A DNA stretch of 41,991 bases from an uncultured Prevotellaceae bacterium (GCA_900318115.1 ONJJ01000029.1:1-41991), one strand, 5' to 3'; numbered from the stretch's first letter, positions 16,074 through 24,333 are shown. A program made the numbers and translations. The notes: a model not told the origin generated them from the letters alone.

Positions 16074-17425
16074 GGGGCGGTCGTTTTTTTGAAAAGTTGT
16101 TTGAAGTGAATCAGGTCACTCCATCCCCAGATCAGAGTTCGAGTCTGCTGGACAAAGATGTGACGGAAAGCAGGGATGAATGCATCGGCAACATAGCCGG
16201 CAGCGATGTTGCTCATGATAGCAACAGCGGCAGCAGCCATTATCCCGAAACGGGGTAAAAGCAGATAGTTCAGGACTATACAGACCAGGCAACCGAAAGC
16301 ATCGCGCAAGATAGCCCAACGCTGTAGTCCCTCGATGACGAGCATACTGCCAGCGGCACTGGAGAGCGCCACGCTGGGAGCCTTAAAAGCCAGAACCTGC
16401 AGAACGGCAACGGCCGGTAGGTATTTGGAGCCGAATGTGCAGAGAACGACCCAATAGGCTAAGGCCGACAGCATGGCAGCGAGTAGCATAGATAGCCAGA
16501 AAGAGGTGTTCATGAATAATTGGGCTTTCTGGCGATAGGCTTTCTCGTCCTCTTTGCGGATGGCTACGAGCACAGGGCTGATGGTCTGGGAAAGCATCAT
16601 AGGGACAAAAATCAGGATCTCAACAAACTTTGCAGCTGTGGAGAAGTATCCCACTGAGGTCTTGTCAATCATAGAGCCTATCATCACTTGGTCAATACGT
16701 TGGTAGATAATGACTGAGGCATTGGTCAGCAGGAGGGGAAACCCCTCGCGGAGAAGGAAGCGGGCGTATGCGGAGTCAAAAGACCAGTCGCGAAGGCGTC
16801 CTACCTGAGTGCGATAGGCGGTGATATAGCCTCCCGAAAGCAGACAGAAGTCGAAGGCCGAAGCTGCCACGAACCACAAGAGCGGGGCATGGAACCACAG
16901 CAGGGTCAGTTTGATGCAGATGCCGACGAGTGTGCGAAGAATCTCGGATTTCACCACATACTCGTTTTGGACAATGGCCAGGAAATAGTTCCTGATGACG
17001 GTGAATGTGTTGCAAAGGATGGAAAAGGAATAGATAGCGATCAACACTATTGTTTCCGTGTCGCTCGTGAAATAGAAGGCGGTGGCGATGGTAAGTGCAA
17101 TGACAACCAGAGCCATGGATAGACGGATAACGAATGCAGTGCCGATAATTTGGGTGTATGGAATGTCCCCCTTGGCTTCCTCACGGACTTCGATACTGTC
17201 GAGTCCGAAAGTGGAGAATACCTGGAAGAGAAAGACGTAGCTGATGACATAATTCATCAGACCATATTGCTTAGGGCCAAGGTAGCGGGCAATAAGAATT
17301 CCCACGAACAGCCCTCCCAAGAGAGTGACCAGCTTACCCAATACAGCCCAGAAAAGATTACCGATAATCTTCTCGCGAGTCGGTGACAGGTGCATTTTCT
17401 TTATAAGATGGTCAACAATGGTCAT
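16070..17425 (-). CDS. wzx: Wzx-type flippase (polysaccharide transport protein)
   Basis: 451-residue polytopic protein of the MOP/MVF superfamily that flips lipid-linked repeat units across the inner membrane. The N-terminal NLFWAVLGKLVTLLGGLFVGILIARYLGPKQYG is typical of Wzx, including the ARYLGP loop after the first helix. QRIDQVMIGSM and GYFSTAAKFVE lie in the middle, as usual. About twelve hydrophobic segments are visible, matching the family. It is located between the second Wzz-like gene (12-base gap) and the polymerase gene (4-base overlap). Confidence 0.92.
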   Translation of the reverse strand: MTIVDHLIKKMHLSPTREKIIGNLFWAVLGKLVTLLGGLFVGILIARYLGPKQYGLMNYVISYVFLFQVFSTFGLDSIEVREEAKGDIPYTQIIGTAFVIRLSMALVVIALTIATAFYFTSDTETIVLIAIYSFSILCNTFTVIRNYFLAIVQNEYVVKSEILRTLVGICIKLTLLWFHAPLLWFVAASAFDFCLLSGGYITAYRTQVGRLRDWSFDSAYARFLLREGFPLLLTNASVIIYQRIDQVMIGSMIDKTSVGYFSTAAKFVEILIFVPMMLSQTISPVLVAIRKEDEKAYRQKAQLFMNTSFWLSMLLAAMLSALAYWVVLCTFGSKYLPAVAVLQVLAFKAPSVALSSAAGSMLVIEGLQRWAILRDAFGCLVCIVLNYLLLPRFGIMAAAAVAIMSNIAAGYVADAFIPAFRHIFVQQTRTLIWGWSDLIHFKQLFKKTTAP

Positions 17426-17437
17426 GAATCGGAAGAA

Positions 17438-18475
17438 CTATTTGAACTGTTGAAGGAGTGAGGTCCTCATGAAAAAGAGGAGCATCAGGGTGAATGTGAG
17501 CGAGGCCGTGAGCAGTACGTAAACAAGCCGTTTAGGGCCATCAGGTTCAGAGGGGATGGCAGCCTCTTGGACAGAAGTGAACAATGATGTGGGTTCTGAG
17601 AGCCTGCTGATGGAATAGTTTAGGTGGGTGCGTATGGCGTTGAGCATGGTTTCTTCCTGCATCATCTTCAGTCTCAAGTGGTTCTCCCAAGTATGTGATA
17701 GGGGGCGAGAGGCGAAGGCATGTGGTTGGGAATAATTGTTGAATTCTCTGGCGGCAGCTTGGTAACGGTCATCAGCACTGGCAACAAGTTTCTTGTAGAA
17801 AGAAATCTGTTCTGCCATTTTCTTTCTTCTGTAAACTTCTACGAACCTTTGTAAACATTTGCGAACAGCCACCGCCATAGTGGCGCACACGTAGGGATCC
17901 TGGTCGATGACCGACACGGTGACGAGGTTCTTGTTGGTGTTGGCCCGGCAGAGAATGTGTTTTGCTGCACTCTCGAAGACGGCTTCTTGCTGAGGTGTCA
18001 ATCGGGTGGGGTCTATGTCACTGATGTCTGTTGTCTGTGAAGGCGCGTCCCATGTCGTCAGCCATGAGTATGCTTCCTGCCACCACATTTTTTGCGGGTT
18101 GTTCAAGAGATAGCTATAGTAGGTCATCGTATCTCCTGGCTCTGTTGTAATTCTGGACTGCATGACTTCTGCGAGAAATTCATGAGACTCCAGCAATATA
18201 AAATAGTGCGGTGGGAAGAATGCATCAGTGTTCAGACTCAGTTTACCGGTGTCAAATCCTTGACTGAGTCCCACAGTTCGTAGGCCCTCCGCAATCGTGG
18301 AACTCTCTTCTTCATATCCGACAATGTCATCGCTTCGGTAGTAGCTCGGAATAGACAACATCAACAGCAAAACCACGAGACTGGCAATAGACACGCCAAT
18401 AGATAGCTGCTTACGATGGGCATTCATCGTTGAGAAGAGCAATCGTAGGGTGATATCGTTGTCGTGGTTGTCCAT
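17438..18475 (-). CDS. Wzz-like chain-length determinant protein, second copy
   Basis: 345-residue inner-membrane protein with a membrane helix at about 24-42, a large periplasmic region and a second helix at about 317-336. The second helix is preceded by the Pro-rich SEPDGPKR, the standard Wzz layout. It regulates how many repeat units the polymerase joins. It shares the VIDQDP block and the following coiled-coil region with the gene immediately upstream, so the two are diverged tandem paralogues 6 bases apart. No C-terminal tyrosine-kinase domain is present, unlike Wzc-type copolymerases. Confidence 0.87.
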   Translation of the reverse strand: MDNHDNDITLRLLFSTMNAHRKQLSIGVSIASLVVLLLMLSIPSYYRSDDIVGYEEESSTIAEGLRTVGLSQGFDTGKLSLNTDAFFPPHYFILLESHEFLAEVMQSRITTEPGDTMTYYSYLLNNPQKMWWQEAYSWLTTWDAPSQTTDISDIDPTRLTPQQEAVFESAAKHILCRANTNKNLVTVSVIDQDPYVCATMAVAVRKCLQRFVEVYRRKKMAEQISFYKKLVASADDRYQAAAREFNNYSQPHAFASRPLSHTWENHLRLKMMQEETMLNAIRTHLNYSISRLSEPTSLFTSVQEAAIPSEPDGPKRLVYVLLTASLTFTLMLLFFMRTSLLQQFK

Positions 18476-18481
18476 AACTCG

Positions 18482-19552
18482 CTATTCTGTGTCCAGTCCG
18501 ATCTCTTTAAATATGCTATTACGAATCAACCAAAGATAGGTCCCGAAGAGGGACAGGATGAGCATAAATGCCACGAAAATCATGCGCTTCGGACCTGCAG
18601 GTTTGGTGGGAACTGAGGCACTTTGGAGTACGGTGAAAGCGGGAGTCCGTTCTTGAATTTTTCCCAAAGCTGTTTGCTGCTGTTGGCGTAGGGCTATCAA
18701 GGAAGTCAGTTTTGCCTGCATGTCGGCTTCCAGTTCGTCGCGGCGGGTGACATAGGACTGACGTAGAGTGCTGCCGGTGTGTAAGTCTGCATATTTTCCA
18801 TAAGCCTGGATGGCTTTCTCGTAGTCTTCCTGTGCGGAGTCACACAACCGAGAATAGTATTCAGCGTCAATGCGCGCCTTGTTCGTGCGGTAGTTGGTGA
18901 TGAATTCCTGCAGATGGGATTTCGTGGAGTCGGCAAGCATAGCGCAGATGACGGGGTCTTGGTCTTGTACCGTGATGCTGATGACTCCCGTCTTTTTATC
19001 TACTGCGCATTTGATGTTTGACTTAACGGCCTCAACGATGGCGTCCTCAGACTCTGAAAGCATAAAAGGATTTAGCCCTGTGGGTGATTCGCCATTTCCG
19101 ATGTTTGGAAGTTTACGCTCCTTCTTTTTGGGCTTAAGGAATTGCTTAATCTCGTGGATAATGGGTGCCCACGGCGTGTGCTTCTGATAATGAGCCAAGT
19201 AGTCGAAATAGTCTGTTCGGATGTCTGGTTCTTCTAAATCAAGTTGAATCCCGAGCAAGCCGACAATGAAGTTGTTGGACTTGAAAAGGTCGGGGTACAA
19301 TTCTGGGGAAATGGCATCAGAACTTTGGCCGGCATCAAGATTGAAACCAAAGGTTGAAGCAATAGACGATAGTGAGTTCAGTGTTCCTGATGATTCCGTC
19401 TCTGGAGCCAGAAGTACTTCGGCACGGTAGTAACGGGGAAAGCAAAGAATATAGGCGCAAGCCAATACAAAGACAATAGCTGCATTGATGGCAAATCGTC
19501 TCTTGTTCTTCCTTACGACTTCGAAAATATGGCTGATTTTAATTGCTTCCAT
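18482..19552 (-). CDS. Wzz-like chain-length determinant protein, first copy
   Basis: 356-residue polysaccharide co-polymerase. It has a cytoplasmic N-terminus, helix 1 at about 21-38, a periplasmic domain with VQDQDPVICAMLAD and a helical region, then the conserved TKPAGPKR before helix 2 at about 324-343. It has a short cytoplasmic tail and no Walker motifs, so it is not a BY-kinase. It lies 26 bases after the exporter gene and 6 bases before its paralogue. Two Wzz proteins in a row may form a mixed ring or give two modal chain lengths. Confidence 0.9.
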   Translation of the reverse strand: MEAIKISHIFEVVRKNKRRFAINAAIVFVLACAYILCFPRYYRAEVLLAPETESSGTLNSLSSIASTFGFNLDAGQSSDAISPELYPDLFKSNNFIVGLLGIQLDLEEPDIRTDYFDYLAHYQKHTPWAPIIHEIKQFLKPKKKERKLPNIGNGESPTGLNPFMLSESEDAIVEAVKSNIKCAVDKKTGVISITVQDQDPVICAMLADSTKSHLQEFITNYRTNKARIDAEYYSRLCDSAQEDYEKAIQAYGKYADLHTGSTLRQSYVTRRDELEADMQAKLTSLIALRQQQQTALGKIQERTPAFTVLQSASVPTKPAGPKRMIFVAFMLILSLFGTYLWLIRNSIFKEIGLDTE

Positions 19553-19578
19553 AAGCTATAAGGGGATTGTCATTTGGG

Positions 19579-22128
19579 CTACTTCAGCAGGTTGATGAGG
19601 GCCACCACCATCGTGGTGAGTGATGCGGCGGAGGTGCCGAGCACGGAGATCTCGGCGGTGGACATGCCTTCCTTCTTCGGCTTGGTGGGCACCACGATTT
19701 CGCATCCGGGCTGTATCTCGTCCTTGCTGGCGTGTCGTCCCAGTTTGCTCGTGGCTCCGTTCATGTAGATGGCATAGGTCTTGGACTTGTGCGCCTTGTT
19801 GCCGTAGCCGCCGGCGTTCTTGATGTAGTAGCTGAGTCCCTTGCCTTCCTTGTAGTTCACGCTGATGGGGTACATGACTTCGCCGGAGATCTTCACGGTG
19901 TTGGAGAACTGGGGCACGATGAGCTGGTCGTTGGCGCGCAGCAGTACGTCAGCAGGTTCGCCGGGATGTGCGAGGGCTTCTTCGAGGTCAATGGCCACGG
20001 GGTAGTTGTAGCCGATGTTCATTTTCAGGTCCAGCAGGGAGTCTGCCAAGTGGCGGTCGTAGTTCTTGTCGGATTCCAGTGCCTGCTCATAGAGTGCAAT
20101 CTGCGAGGTGCGGAGGGAGGTCTCCTGCTGCTCGCGTTCCTCGGCGGTCATCTGGCGAATGAGGCGAGCGCCCTTGGAGTAGGCCAGCTCACTGAGGCCT
20201 CCGGCCATCTTGACGAGGTCGCTCAGGCGAAACTCCTTGCTGGTCATGGCGTACTCGCCCTCGAAGTTCACGGAACCGGTGATCCTCACGTTCTGCTGTT
20301 CTGCGTAGATGGGGCTCTTGCGCACCTGCACTTCGTCGAAGGGAAGCAGGGCGAAGAGGGTGTCTTCCACCAGGAAGCCGTGGTCGAGATTGAAGGAATA
20401 GACTTGTGCAATCTCCTTTGAGGCAGATTTGGCTCCGGGCTGGTAGTAGCGGCGGAAGACGTCGATCTTGGCTGTGGAGGCAGCGCGGGTGAGGCCTCCG
20501 GCCAGCAGAATGAGGTCTTGGATGGTGGTGTTCTCGGCGTACTGGTAGGTTCCGGGGTAGTTCACCTCGCCGTTGATGCGCAGGGTCTGCTCGCCCGTGA
20601 GGTCGGTCTTGCTGGGGATGAAGAGCACGTCGTTCTTCTTCAGGGGAACGTCAGCAACGCTGCCGTCCATGATGCCCTTGATGTCCACGCTGATCATCTC
20701 CAGCGTGAGGTCTTCTTTCTCTCGGTGCATGACGGCTCGTTCCGTGAAGGCGTCTTCGCGCAGCCCTTCGGCGGCCAAGAGCAGTTCACGCACGCTCTGC
20801 ACCTTGCCGTTCATCTGGAACATACCCGGGTGCATAACGGCACCGCGGATCTCCACCATGTTGCTGAATCGGGGGATGACGCTGTCCACGTACAGCGAGT
20901 CGCCGTCGGCCAGCGTGAAGCCGTTCATCTCGAACTCCTCGATGGTGTGGATGCTGTATTCCTGTCCGGCCTTGCGCACGAGACGTACGTTCTTCGTGTA
21001 GGCATCGCCCGTGAATCCTCCGGCAAAGGCCAGCACGCGCTGCACGCTCTCGTTCGGCTTCATCTCGTAGAACATGGGTCGCTTGACCTTTCCGCGGACT
21101 TCCACCAGGCAGTCGTAGGTGCCGACGATGATGACGTCGTTGTCCTGCAGGCGCACGTTGCCGGCGAGGGTGCCGTTCATCAGGTAGTCATAGACGTCGA
21201 TGCGTGCCAGCAGCTTTCCGCTGCGATAGACCTTGATGTCGCGCAGTGTACCTACTTCGCTGATGCCTCCTGCGAGGTAGAGGGCGTTGAAGGCGGTGGC
21301 CAGGCTGCTGATGGAGTAGCTGCCGGGCATGACGACTTCGCCCAGCACCTGCACCTGTATGGTGCGTGTCTCGCCCACGCTGAGCGAGACGTGGCAGTCG
21401 GCGTAGTATTGCCCGAGCTTGGCTTTCAGCCGGCTGGTGGCTTCGCTGACGCTGAGTCCTCCGAGCTTGATGGGTCCCACGCCCTCGATGGTCACCGTCC
21501 CGTCGGGCGAGATAGTGCTCTCGAAGCTCTCCTGCGAGGCTCCCCAGATGTCGATGATGACGACGTCGCCGGCTCCTAAGTGGTAGTTGGCGGGTGTGGC
21601 CATGTTCATATTGGGCTCGAAGCTGAGGTTAGGCTGATTAAAGATGTTGCGTCCCCAGACCTGCTGGTCCTTGGGGATGAGGCTGCTGTAGTAATCCAGT
21701 GAGTCGAGGTCGAAGTAGTTGGACTCTTCCTCTATCATCTGTTGGCGCTGTTCGCGCGTCATGTAGCGCCATTCCTGCTCTTCGCGCTGCGAGCGGATCA
21801 TGTAGTTCTGCCGCTTCTGGCGCTCGTCCTGGGTCTGCTCGCGCTGGGTGCGCAGGCGGTTGGTGCCTTGGCGCTGCTGGTTGCGGCCTGTGAGGTCCTT
21901 GGCTCCGAGGTTCTTCTGCTCGGCTTCGACTTTCTTCTGCACGCGCCGCAGCTGTTCGATGGTGACGCCTCGTTGAGTGAGGTTGCGCACAATGATTTGT
22001 TTGTCAGTACCTTTCTCCTTCTCCTGAAGGATGTAGTTGATGATCTGGTCATCAGTCATGGATTGAGCCATCGAGGGCAGGTTGATGGCGAACGTCGCGA
22101 GGACAATGAGGAGTAGTATTTTCTTCAT
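19579..22128 (-). CDS. Wza-like outer-membrane polysaccharide export protein with multiple SLBB domains
   Basis: 849-residue exported protein forming the outer-membrane and periplasmic conduit for the polymer. It has a signal peptide ending SMAQ at about residue 22. A Gln/Arg/Glu-rich, probably coiled-coil stretch spans about 60-145. A Poly_export domain follows (YHLGAGDVVIIDIWG, then SPDGTVTIEGVGPI). Several SLBB-type repeats come next, recognisable by recurrent V.V.G.V..PG.Y patterns such as VLGEVVMPGSYSI, IRGAVMHPGMFQM and INGEVNYPGTYQY. The C-terminus is hydrophobic (SAASLTTMVVALINLL). It is far longer than E. coli Wza (about 380 residues) but normal for Bacteroidetes. It is not a lipoprotein by its signal peptide. 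Confidence 0.93.
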   Translation of the reverse strand: MKKILLLIVLATFAINLPSMAQSMTDDQIINYILQEKEKGTDKQIIVRNLTQRGVTIEQLRRVQKKVEAEQKNLGAKDLTGRNQQRQGTNRLRTQREQTQDERQKRQNYMIRSQREEQEWRYMTREQRQQMIEEESNYFDLDSLDYYSSLIPKDQQVWGRNIFNQPNLSFEPNMNMATPANYHLGAGDVVIIDIWGASQESFESTISPDGTVTIEGVGPIKLGGLSVSEATSRLKAKLGQYYADCHVSLSVGETRTIQVQVLGEVVMPGSYSISSLATAFNALYLAGGISEVGTLRDIKVYRSGKLLARIDVYDYLMNGTLAGNVRLQDNDVIIVGTYDCLVEVRGKVKRPMFYEMKPNESVQRVLAFAGGFTGDAYTKNVRLVRKAGQEYSIHTIEEFEMNGFTLADGDSLYVDSVIPRFSNMVEIRGAVMHPGMFQMNGKVQSVRELLLAAEGLREDAFTERAVMHREKEDLTLEMISVDIKGIMDGSVADVPLKKNDVLFIPSKTDLTGEQTLRINGEVNYPGTYQYAENTTIQDLILLAGGLTRAASTAKIDVFRRYYQPGAKSASKEIAQVYSFNLDHGFLVEDTLFALLPFDEVQVRKSPIYAEQQNVRITGSVNFEGEYAMTSKEFRLSDLVKMAGGLSELAYSKGARLIRQMTAEEREQQETSLRTSQIALYEQALESDKNYDRHLADSLLDLKMNIGYNYPVAIDLEEALAHPGEPADVLLRANDQLIVPQFSNTVKISGEVMYPISVNYKEGKGLSYYIKNAGGYGNKAHKSKTYAIYMNGATSKLGRHASKDEIQPGCEIVVPTKPKKEGMSTAEISVLGTSAASLTTMVVALINLLK

Positions 22129-22131
22129 GTC

Positions 22132-22187
22132 AAATGTGGAATGTCAGGTATTGAATGTGAAATGTGGAATGTCTCATATTGAATGTC
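22132..22187. repeat. 28-base tandem direct repeat, two copies
   Basis: Two units at 22132-22159 and 22160-22187 share 24 of 28 bases. Each begins AAATGTGGAATGTC and ends TATTGAATGT plus one base. The unit length is not a multiple of three and it lies between the stop of the sugar transferase gene and the wza start. It therefore sits in the wza leader on the minus strand. GAATGT-type degenerate repeats of this style occur between genes in Bacteroidetes. Confidence 0.85.
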
Positions 22188-22199
22188 GGATGATGAGTG

Positions 22200-22835
22200 T
22201 CAGAACTTCTTTCCCACGAGCACGTATTTCAAGGTGGTCAGCAGGATTCTGGCATCCAGCAGGAGTGAGCGCCGCTGCAGGTAGTCGAGGTCCATCTGCA
22301 GTCGGATGAGCATCTTCTCCATCGTGTCCGTGTAGCCATTGTGAATGGTGGCCATGGATGTGGCACCGGGCCGCATGAGGTAGATGTATCTGTAGTCGCT
22401 GTTGCGCTGCATGATCTGGTCGATGAAGTACTTCCGTTCCGGGCGGGGCCCTACGAAACTCATCTCACCGATGAGTATGTTCCAGAGTTGTGGCAGTTCA
22501 TCGAGGTGGTGTTCGCGCAGAAATCCTCCCACGGGTGTGAGATGTTCGTCGTCTTTCTGTGCCAGCATGGGGATTCCGTCTTCCTCGGTATCTGCGGTCA
22601 TGGTTCGGAACTTCAAGATCTGGAATGGTTTTCCTCCGCGTCCGATGCGCTCCTGCCGGAAGAGGATGGGACCGCTGGATTTCACTTTCAGCGCTATGGC
22701 GATGATGAGGAATAGGGGTGACAGCAGAACGAGGCTCACCAATGCTGCCAGGCAGTCAAAGACACGCTTGACTGCCCGCTGCACAGAGCCCATGCCATCA
22801 GTTATTTCGGTATCTACGGTGGCTTGTTGAATCAT
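22200..22835 (-). CDS. Undecaprenyl-phosphate phosphosugar transferase (bacterial sugar transferase family)
   Basis: Initiating enzyme of the locus: it moves a sugar-1-phosphate from a UDP-sugar to undecaprenyl phosphate. From the ATG at 22835 it has 211 residues, the size of the monotopic PglC-like core. Landmarks are the membrane-entry helix after KRVFDCLAALVSLVLLSP, then SSGPILFRQERIGRGGKPF and ILKFRTM. The catalytic Asp-Glu dyad lies in HHLDELPQLWNIL, followed by GEMSFVGPRPE. A longer reading frame back to 22970 lacks family features and its extra part reads through promoter-like A/T-rich DNA, so the internal start is preferred. It is the first gene of the main transcript. Confidence 0.93.
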   Translation of the reverse strand: MIQQATVDTEITDGMGSVQRAVKRVFDCLAALVSLVLLSPLFLIIAIALKVKSSGPILFRQERIGRGGKPFQILKFRTMTADTEEDGIPMLAQKDDEHLTPVGGFLREHHLDELPQLWNILIGEMSFVGPRPERKYFIDQIMQRNSDYRYIYLMRPGATSMATIHNGYTDTMEKMLIRLQMDLDYLQRRSLLLDARILLTTLKYVLVGKKF

Positions 22836-22880
22836 ATTTTTGAGTGCTTGCGCACGTACTATAACTATATATATAAACTC

Positions 22881-22984
22881 CGGAAACGCAATTTTATTGC
22901 AAAGGAACAAGAAAAAATTCATTCGTGCAAGTATTTTGACAAGAAAAGTCTTTTTCGGGCTCGGAAGCACATTTTATTGCTAAA
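22881..22984. repeat. Imperfect direct repeat in the polysaccharide operon leader
   Basis: CGGAAACGCAATTTTATTGC (22881-22900) recurs about 80 bases away as CGGAAGCACATTTTATTGC (22962-22980). The ten bases ATTTTATTGC are identical. Both copies lie between the divergent sugar transferase and ssrA genes, and the first copy abuts the candidate promoter of the polysaccharide operon. They could be regulator sites or the trace of a local duplication. Confidence 0.5.
22900..22931 (-). promoter_or_regulatory. Candidate promoter of the main polysaccharide operon
   Basis: On the minus strand CTTG (22928-22931) is followed by 20 bases and TTCCTTTG (22900-22907). Against TTTG and TAnnTTTG each box has one mismatch, and the spacing is correct. 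It would give a leader of about 60 bases before the sugar transferase start at 22835. No better match is visible upstream of the operon. Confidence 0.45.
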
Positions 22985-22987
22985 AAG

Positions 22988-23018
22988 TTTGCAGTTCCGA
23001 AAAAATGACGTACCTTTG
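22988..23018 (+). promoter_or_regulatory. Promoter of ssrA (tmRNA)
   Basis: TTTG (22988-22991), 19 bases, then TACCTTTG (23011-23018): a perfect match to the Bacteroidetes promoter pattern. Transcription would start about 7 bases later and the mature tmRNA begins at 23044, so a short 5' leader would be trimmed, as usual for tmRNA. Confidence 0.85.
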
Positions 23019-23043
23019 CACCCGCAAAAGAAGCACACTCACC

Positions 23044-23441
23044 GGGGCTGACATGGATTTGACAGCAGGATGAGACGTTGTGTAAGCACGCAGAGAGTCG
23101 TTGATCGCTCTCTTTAATCCATGGTCTTCAACAATTATCTGGCGAAAACACTTACGCTCTCGCTGCTTGATTGAAGTATAGTAGATCAGCTTATCTCGGC
23201 ACCAGGTGCTGAGACGGGACATCACTCAGAGGCTACCTCGCCCCAAAGCGCTCTGGCTCAGTGGTGCAGCTAAATTGGGGATAGCCGTGCGCGGCCTCGC
23301 GCGTACGGTGAAACTTTAGAGGATAAGGTGCCGGTCGGTGGCCCAGGTCTTGCCGACACTCGAAAACCTCAGTCTGGGATAAGCGTGTAGAAAGCACAGG
23401 GTGTCCCTGTTTGGACGAGGGTTCAATTCCCTCCAGCTCCA
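23044..23441 (+). ncRNA. ssrA: Transfer-messenger RNA (tmRNA)
   Basis: Rescues stalled ribosomes by acting first as alanyl-tRNA and then as a short message. The 5' end GGGGCTGACATGG pairs with CAGCTCC at 23434-23440 to form a seven-pair acceptor stem. The third pair is G-U, the identity element for alanyl-tRNA synthetase. The T arm (GAGGG, TTCAATT loop, CCCTC) is complete just before the 3' acceptor strand, and the discriminator base is A at 23441. CCA is not encoded, since CTT follows. The length of about 398 bases is normal. The tag reading frame at 23141-23170 gives GENTYALAA before TGA. Frames predicted across this gene on either strand are not real proteins. Confidence 0.96.
23141..23170 (+). 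other. tmRNA tag-peptide reading frame
   Basis: GGC GAA AAC ACT TAC GCT CTC GCT GCT TGA encodes GENTYALAA, added after the alanine carried by the tmRNA itself. The ALAA end is the usual signal for ClpXP-type proteases. The sequence resembles known Bacteroidales tags (GENNYALAA, GETNYALAA), which supports the taxonomic placement. The resume codon is GGC at 23141. Confidence 0.93.
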
Positions 23442-23586
23442 CTTCGCGAAGCTGTGGTCATTCCTCACGCGCTTTGCGTCGGTTGCTGCGATTAGGTAAA
23501 CCTATCTTGCACCCTCTGAGCGCTGAGAAGTCTGCTCTGATGAGAACACTCAGTTCTCATCTGCGCAGCCACCCTCCAGCTCCACT
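23429..23586. repeat. 15-base direct repeat of the tmRNA 3' end (att-like scar)
   Basis: CCCTCCAGCTCCACT occurs at 23429-23443, where it forms the 3' part of ssrA, and again at 23572-23586. Flanking bases differ on both sides of each copy. Tyrosine-recombinase elements often insert at the 3' end of tmRNA genes and leave such duplications. The 128 bases between the copies hold no gene, only the hairpin at 23539-23561, so the element may have been lost or reduced. The rest of ssrA is not duplicated. Confidence 0.75.
23539..23561 (+). terminator. Perfect 9-base-pair hairpin downstream of ssrA
   Basis: GATGAGAAC, loop ACTCA, then GTTCTCATC form a perfect stem about 100 bases after the tmRNA 3' end. 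It could stop or protect the ssrA transcript. No T-run follows, so a classical intrinsic terminator is not supported. It lies inside the 15-base direct-repeat interval. Confidence 0.4.
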
Positions 23587-23600
23587 AAAATTAAAATTAT

Positions 23601-24251
23601 ATGAACACAAACGAGAAATTTGTCATTACCATCAATCGGGAATTGGGTAGCGGTGGCCGTACCGTAGGACGGCAACTGGCCCAAAGACTCGGAGTAGAAT
23701 TCTACGACAAGGCAGTCATCAAGGGGCTGCAGGAGAAGTACGGACTCAGCGTCAAGGAAATTGAACGGGCCAAGGGCAACGACCACGGATGGTGGTCGGA
23801 ATTCAAGCGGCTCGTCAACTTCGGAGGCTACGCTTCCACCGAGTCTTACTATGCACCCCAACTGGGCTACCACGAACTGCTGGATGCCAAGACCGTCTTC
23901 CGCGACGAGAAGGAAATCCTGCAGGCCATAGCCGCAGATGAGTCCTGCATCATTGCGGGACGCAGCGCCTTCCACGTCTTCCGTGATCACCCCAATCATC
24001 TCAGCATCCTCATCCAGGCCTCCATGCCACACCGCATCGAACGTGTGATGCGCAAGCAGAACATGAGCGAGGCCGAGGCTATCAAGACCATCGAAACCGT
24101 GGATCAGATGCGGGAGAACTACGTCAAGGAATGTACGAAGACATCGCGTTACGATACCCGAAACTATCACCTTGTCATTTCTATGGACAACCTCAGCGAG
24201 GACGATGCCATAGACCTGATTTTGGATTACATCGCCCGGACGGCAAAGTAA
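23601..24251 (+). CDS. Cytidylate kinase-like family protein
   Basis: 216-residue P-loop protein of the cytidylate kinase-like family (PF13189), found in many Bacteroidetes and Firmicutes. The start KFVITINRELGSGGRTVGRQ carries a modified P-loop (GSGGRT) and is followed by LAQRLGVEFYDKAVI, as in CMP kinase. CIIAGRSAFHVFRDHPNHLSI corresponds to the nucleotide-kinase core, and YDTRNYHLVISMDNLSEDDAIDLI closes the fold. It has no signal peptide. True CMP kinase (Cmk) is a separate protein in most bacteria, and the substrate of this family is not established. It lies just outside the att-like repeat after ssrA and 80 bases before the cupin gene. Confidence 0.87.
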   Translation: MNTNEKFVITINRELGSGGRTVGRQLAQRLGVEFYDKAVIKGLQEKYGLSVKEIERAKGNDHGWWSEFKRLVNFGGYASTESYYAPQLGYHELLDAKTVFRDEKEILQAIAADESCIIAGRSAFHVFRDHPNHLSILIQASMPHRIERVMRKQNMSEAEAIKTIETVDQMRENYVKECTKTSRYDTRNYHLVISMDNLSEDDAIDLILDYIARTAK

Positions 24252-24333
24252 GGTATTCAAGTTTCACTTGCAGCTAAACGGACAGTAAGATCCATAGACC
24301 TTATTCATAATTATATTATAGGTATTGAAGACT

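Noticed and set aside
20518-21579. 353-codon open frame on the plus strand
   Set aside because: Antisense to the Wza-like exporter with a His/Val/Asp-rich shadow composition. No protein features.
22200-22970. Longer 256-residue form of the sugar transferase
   Set aside because: The extra 45 residues read through A/T-rich promoter-like DNA and have no family resemblance. The start at 22835 gives the standard core.
22980-23442. Two minus-strand frames of 81 and 69 codons
   Set aside because: They run through the tmRNA gene and its promoter, whose structure and tag explain the sequence.
23550-24260. 236-codon minus-strand frame
   Set aside because: Antisense to the cytidylate-kinase-like gene, which has clear family motifs.
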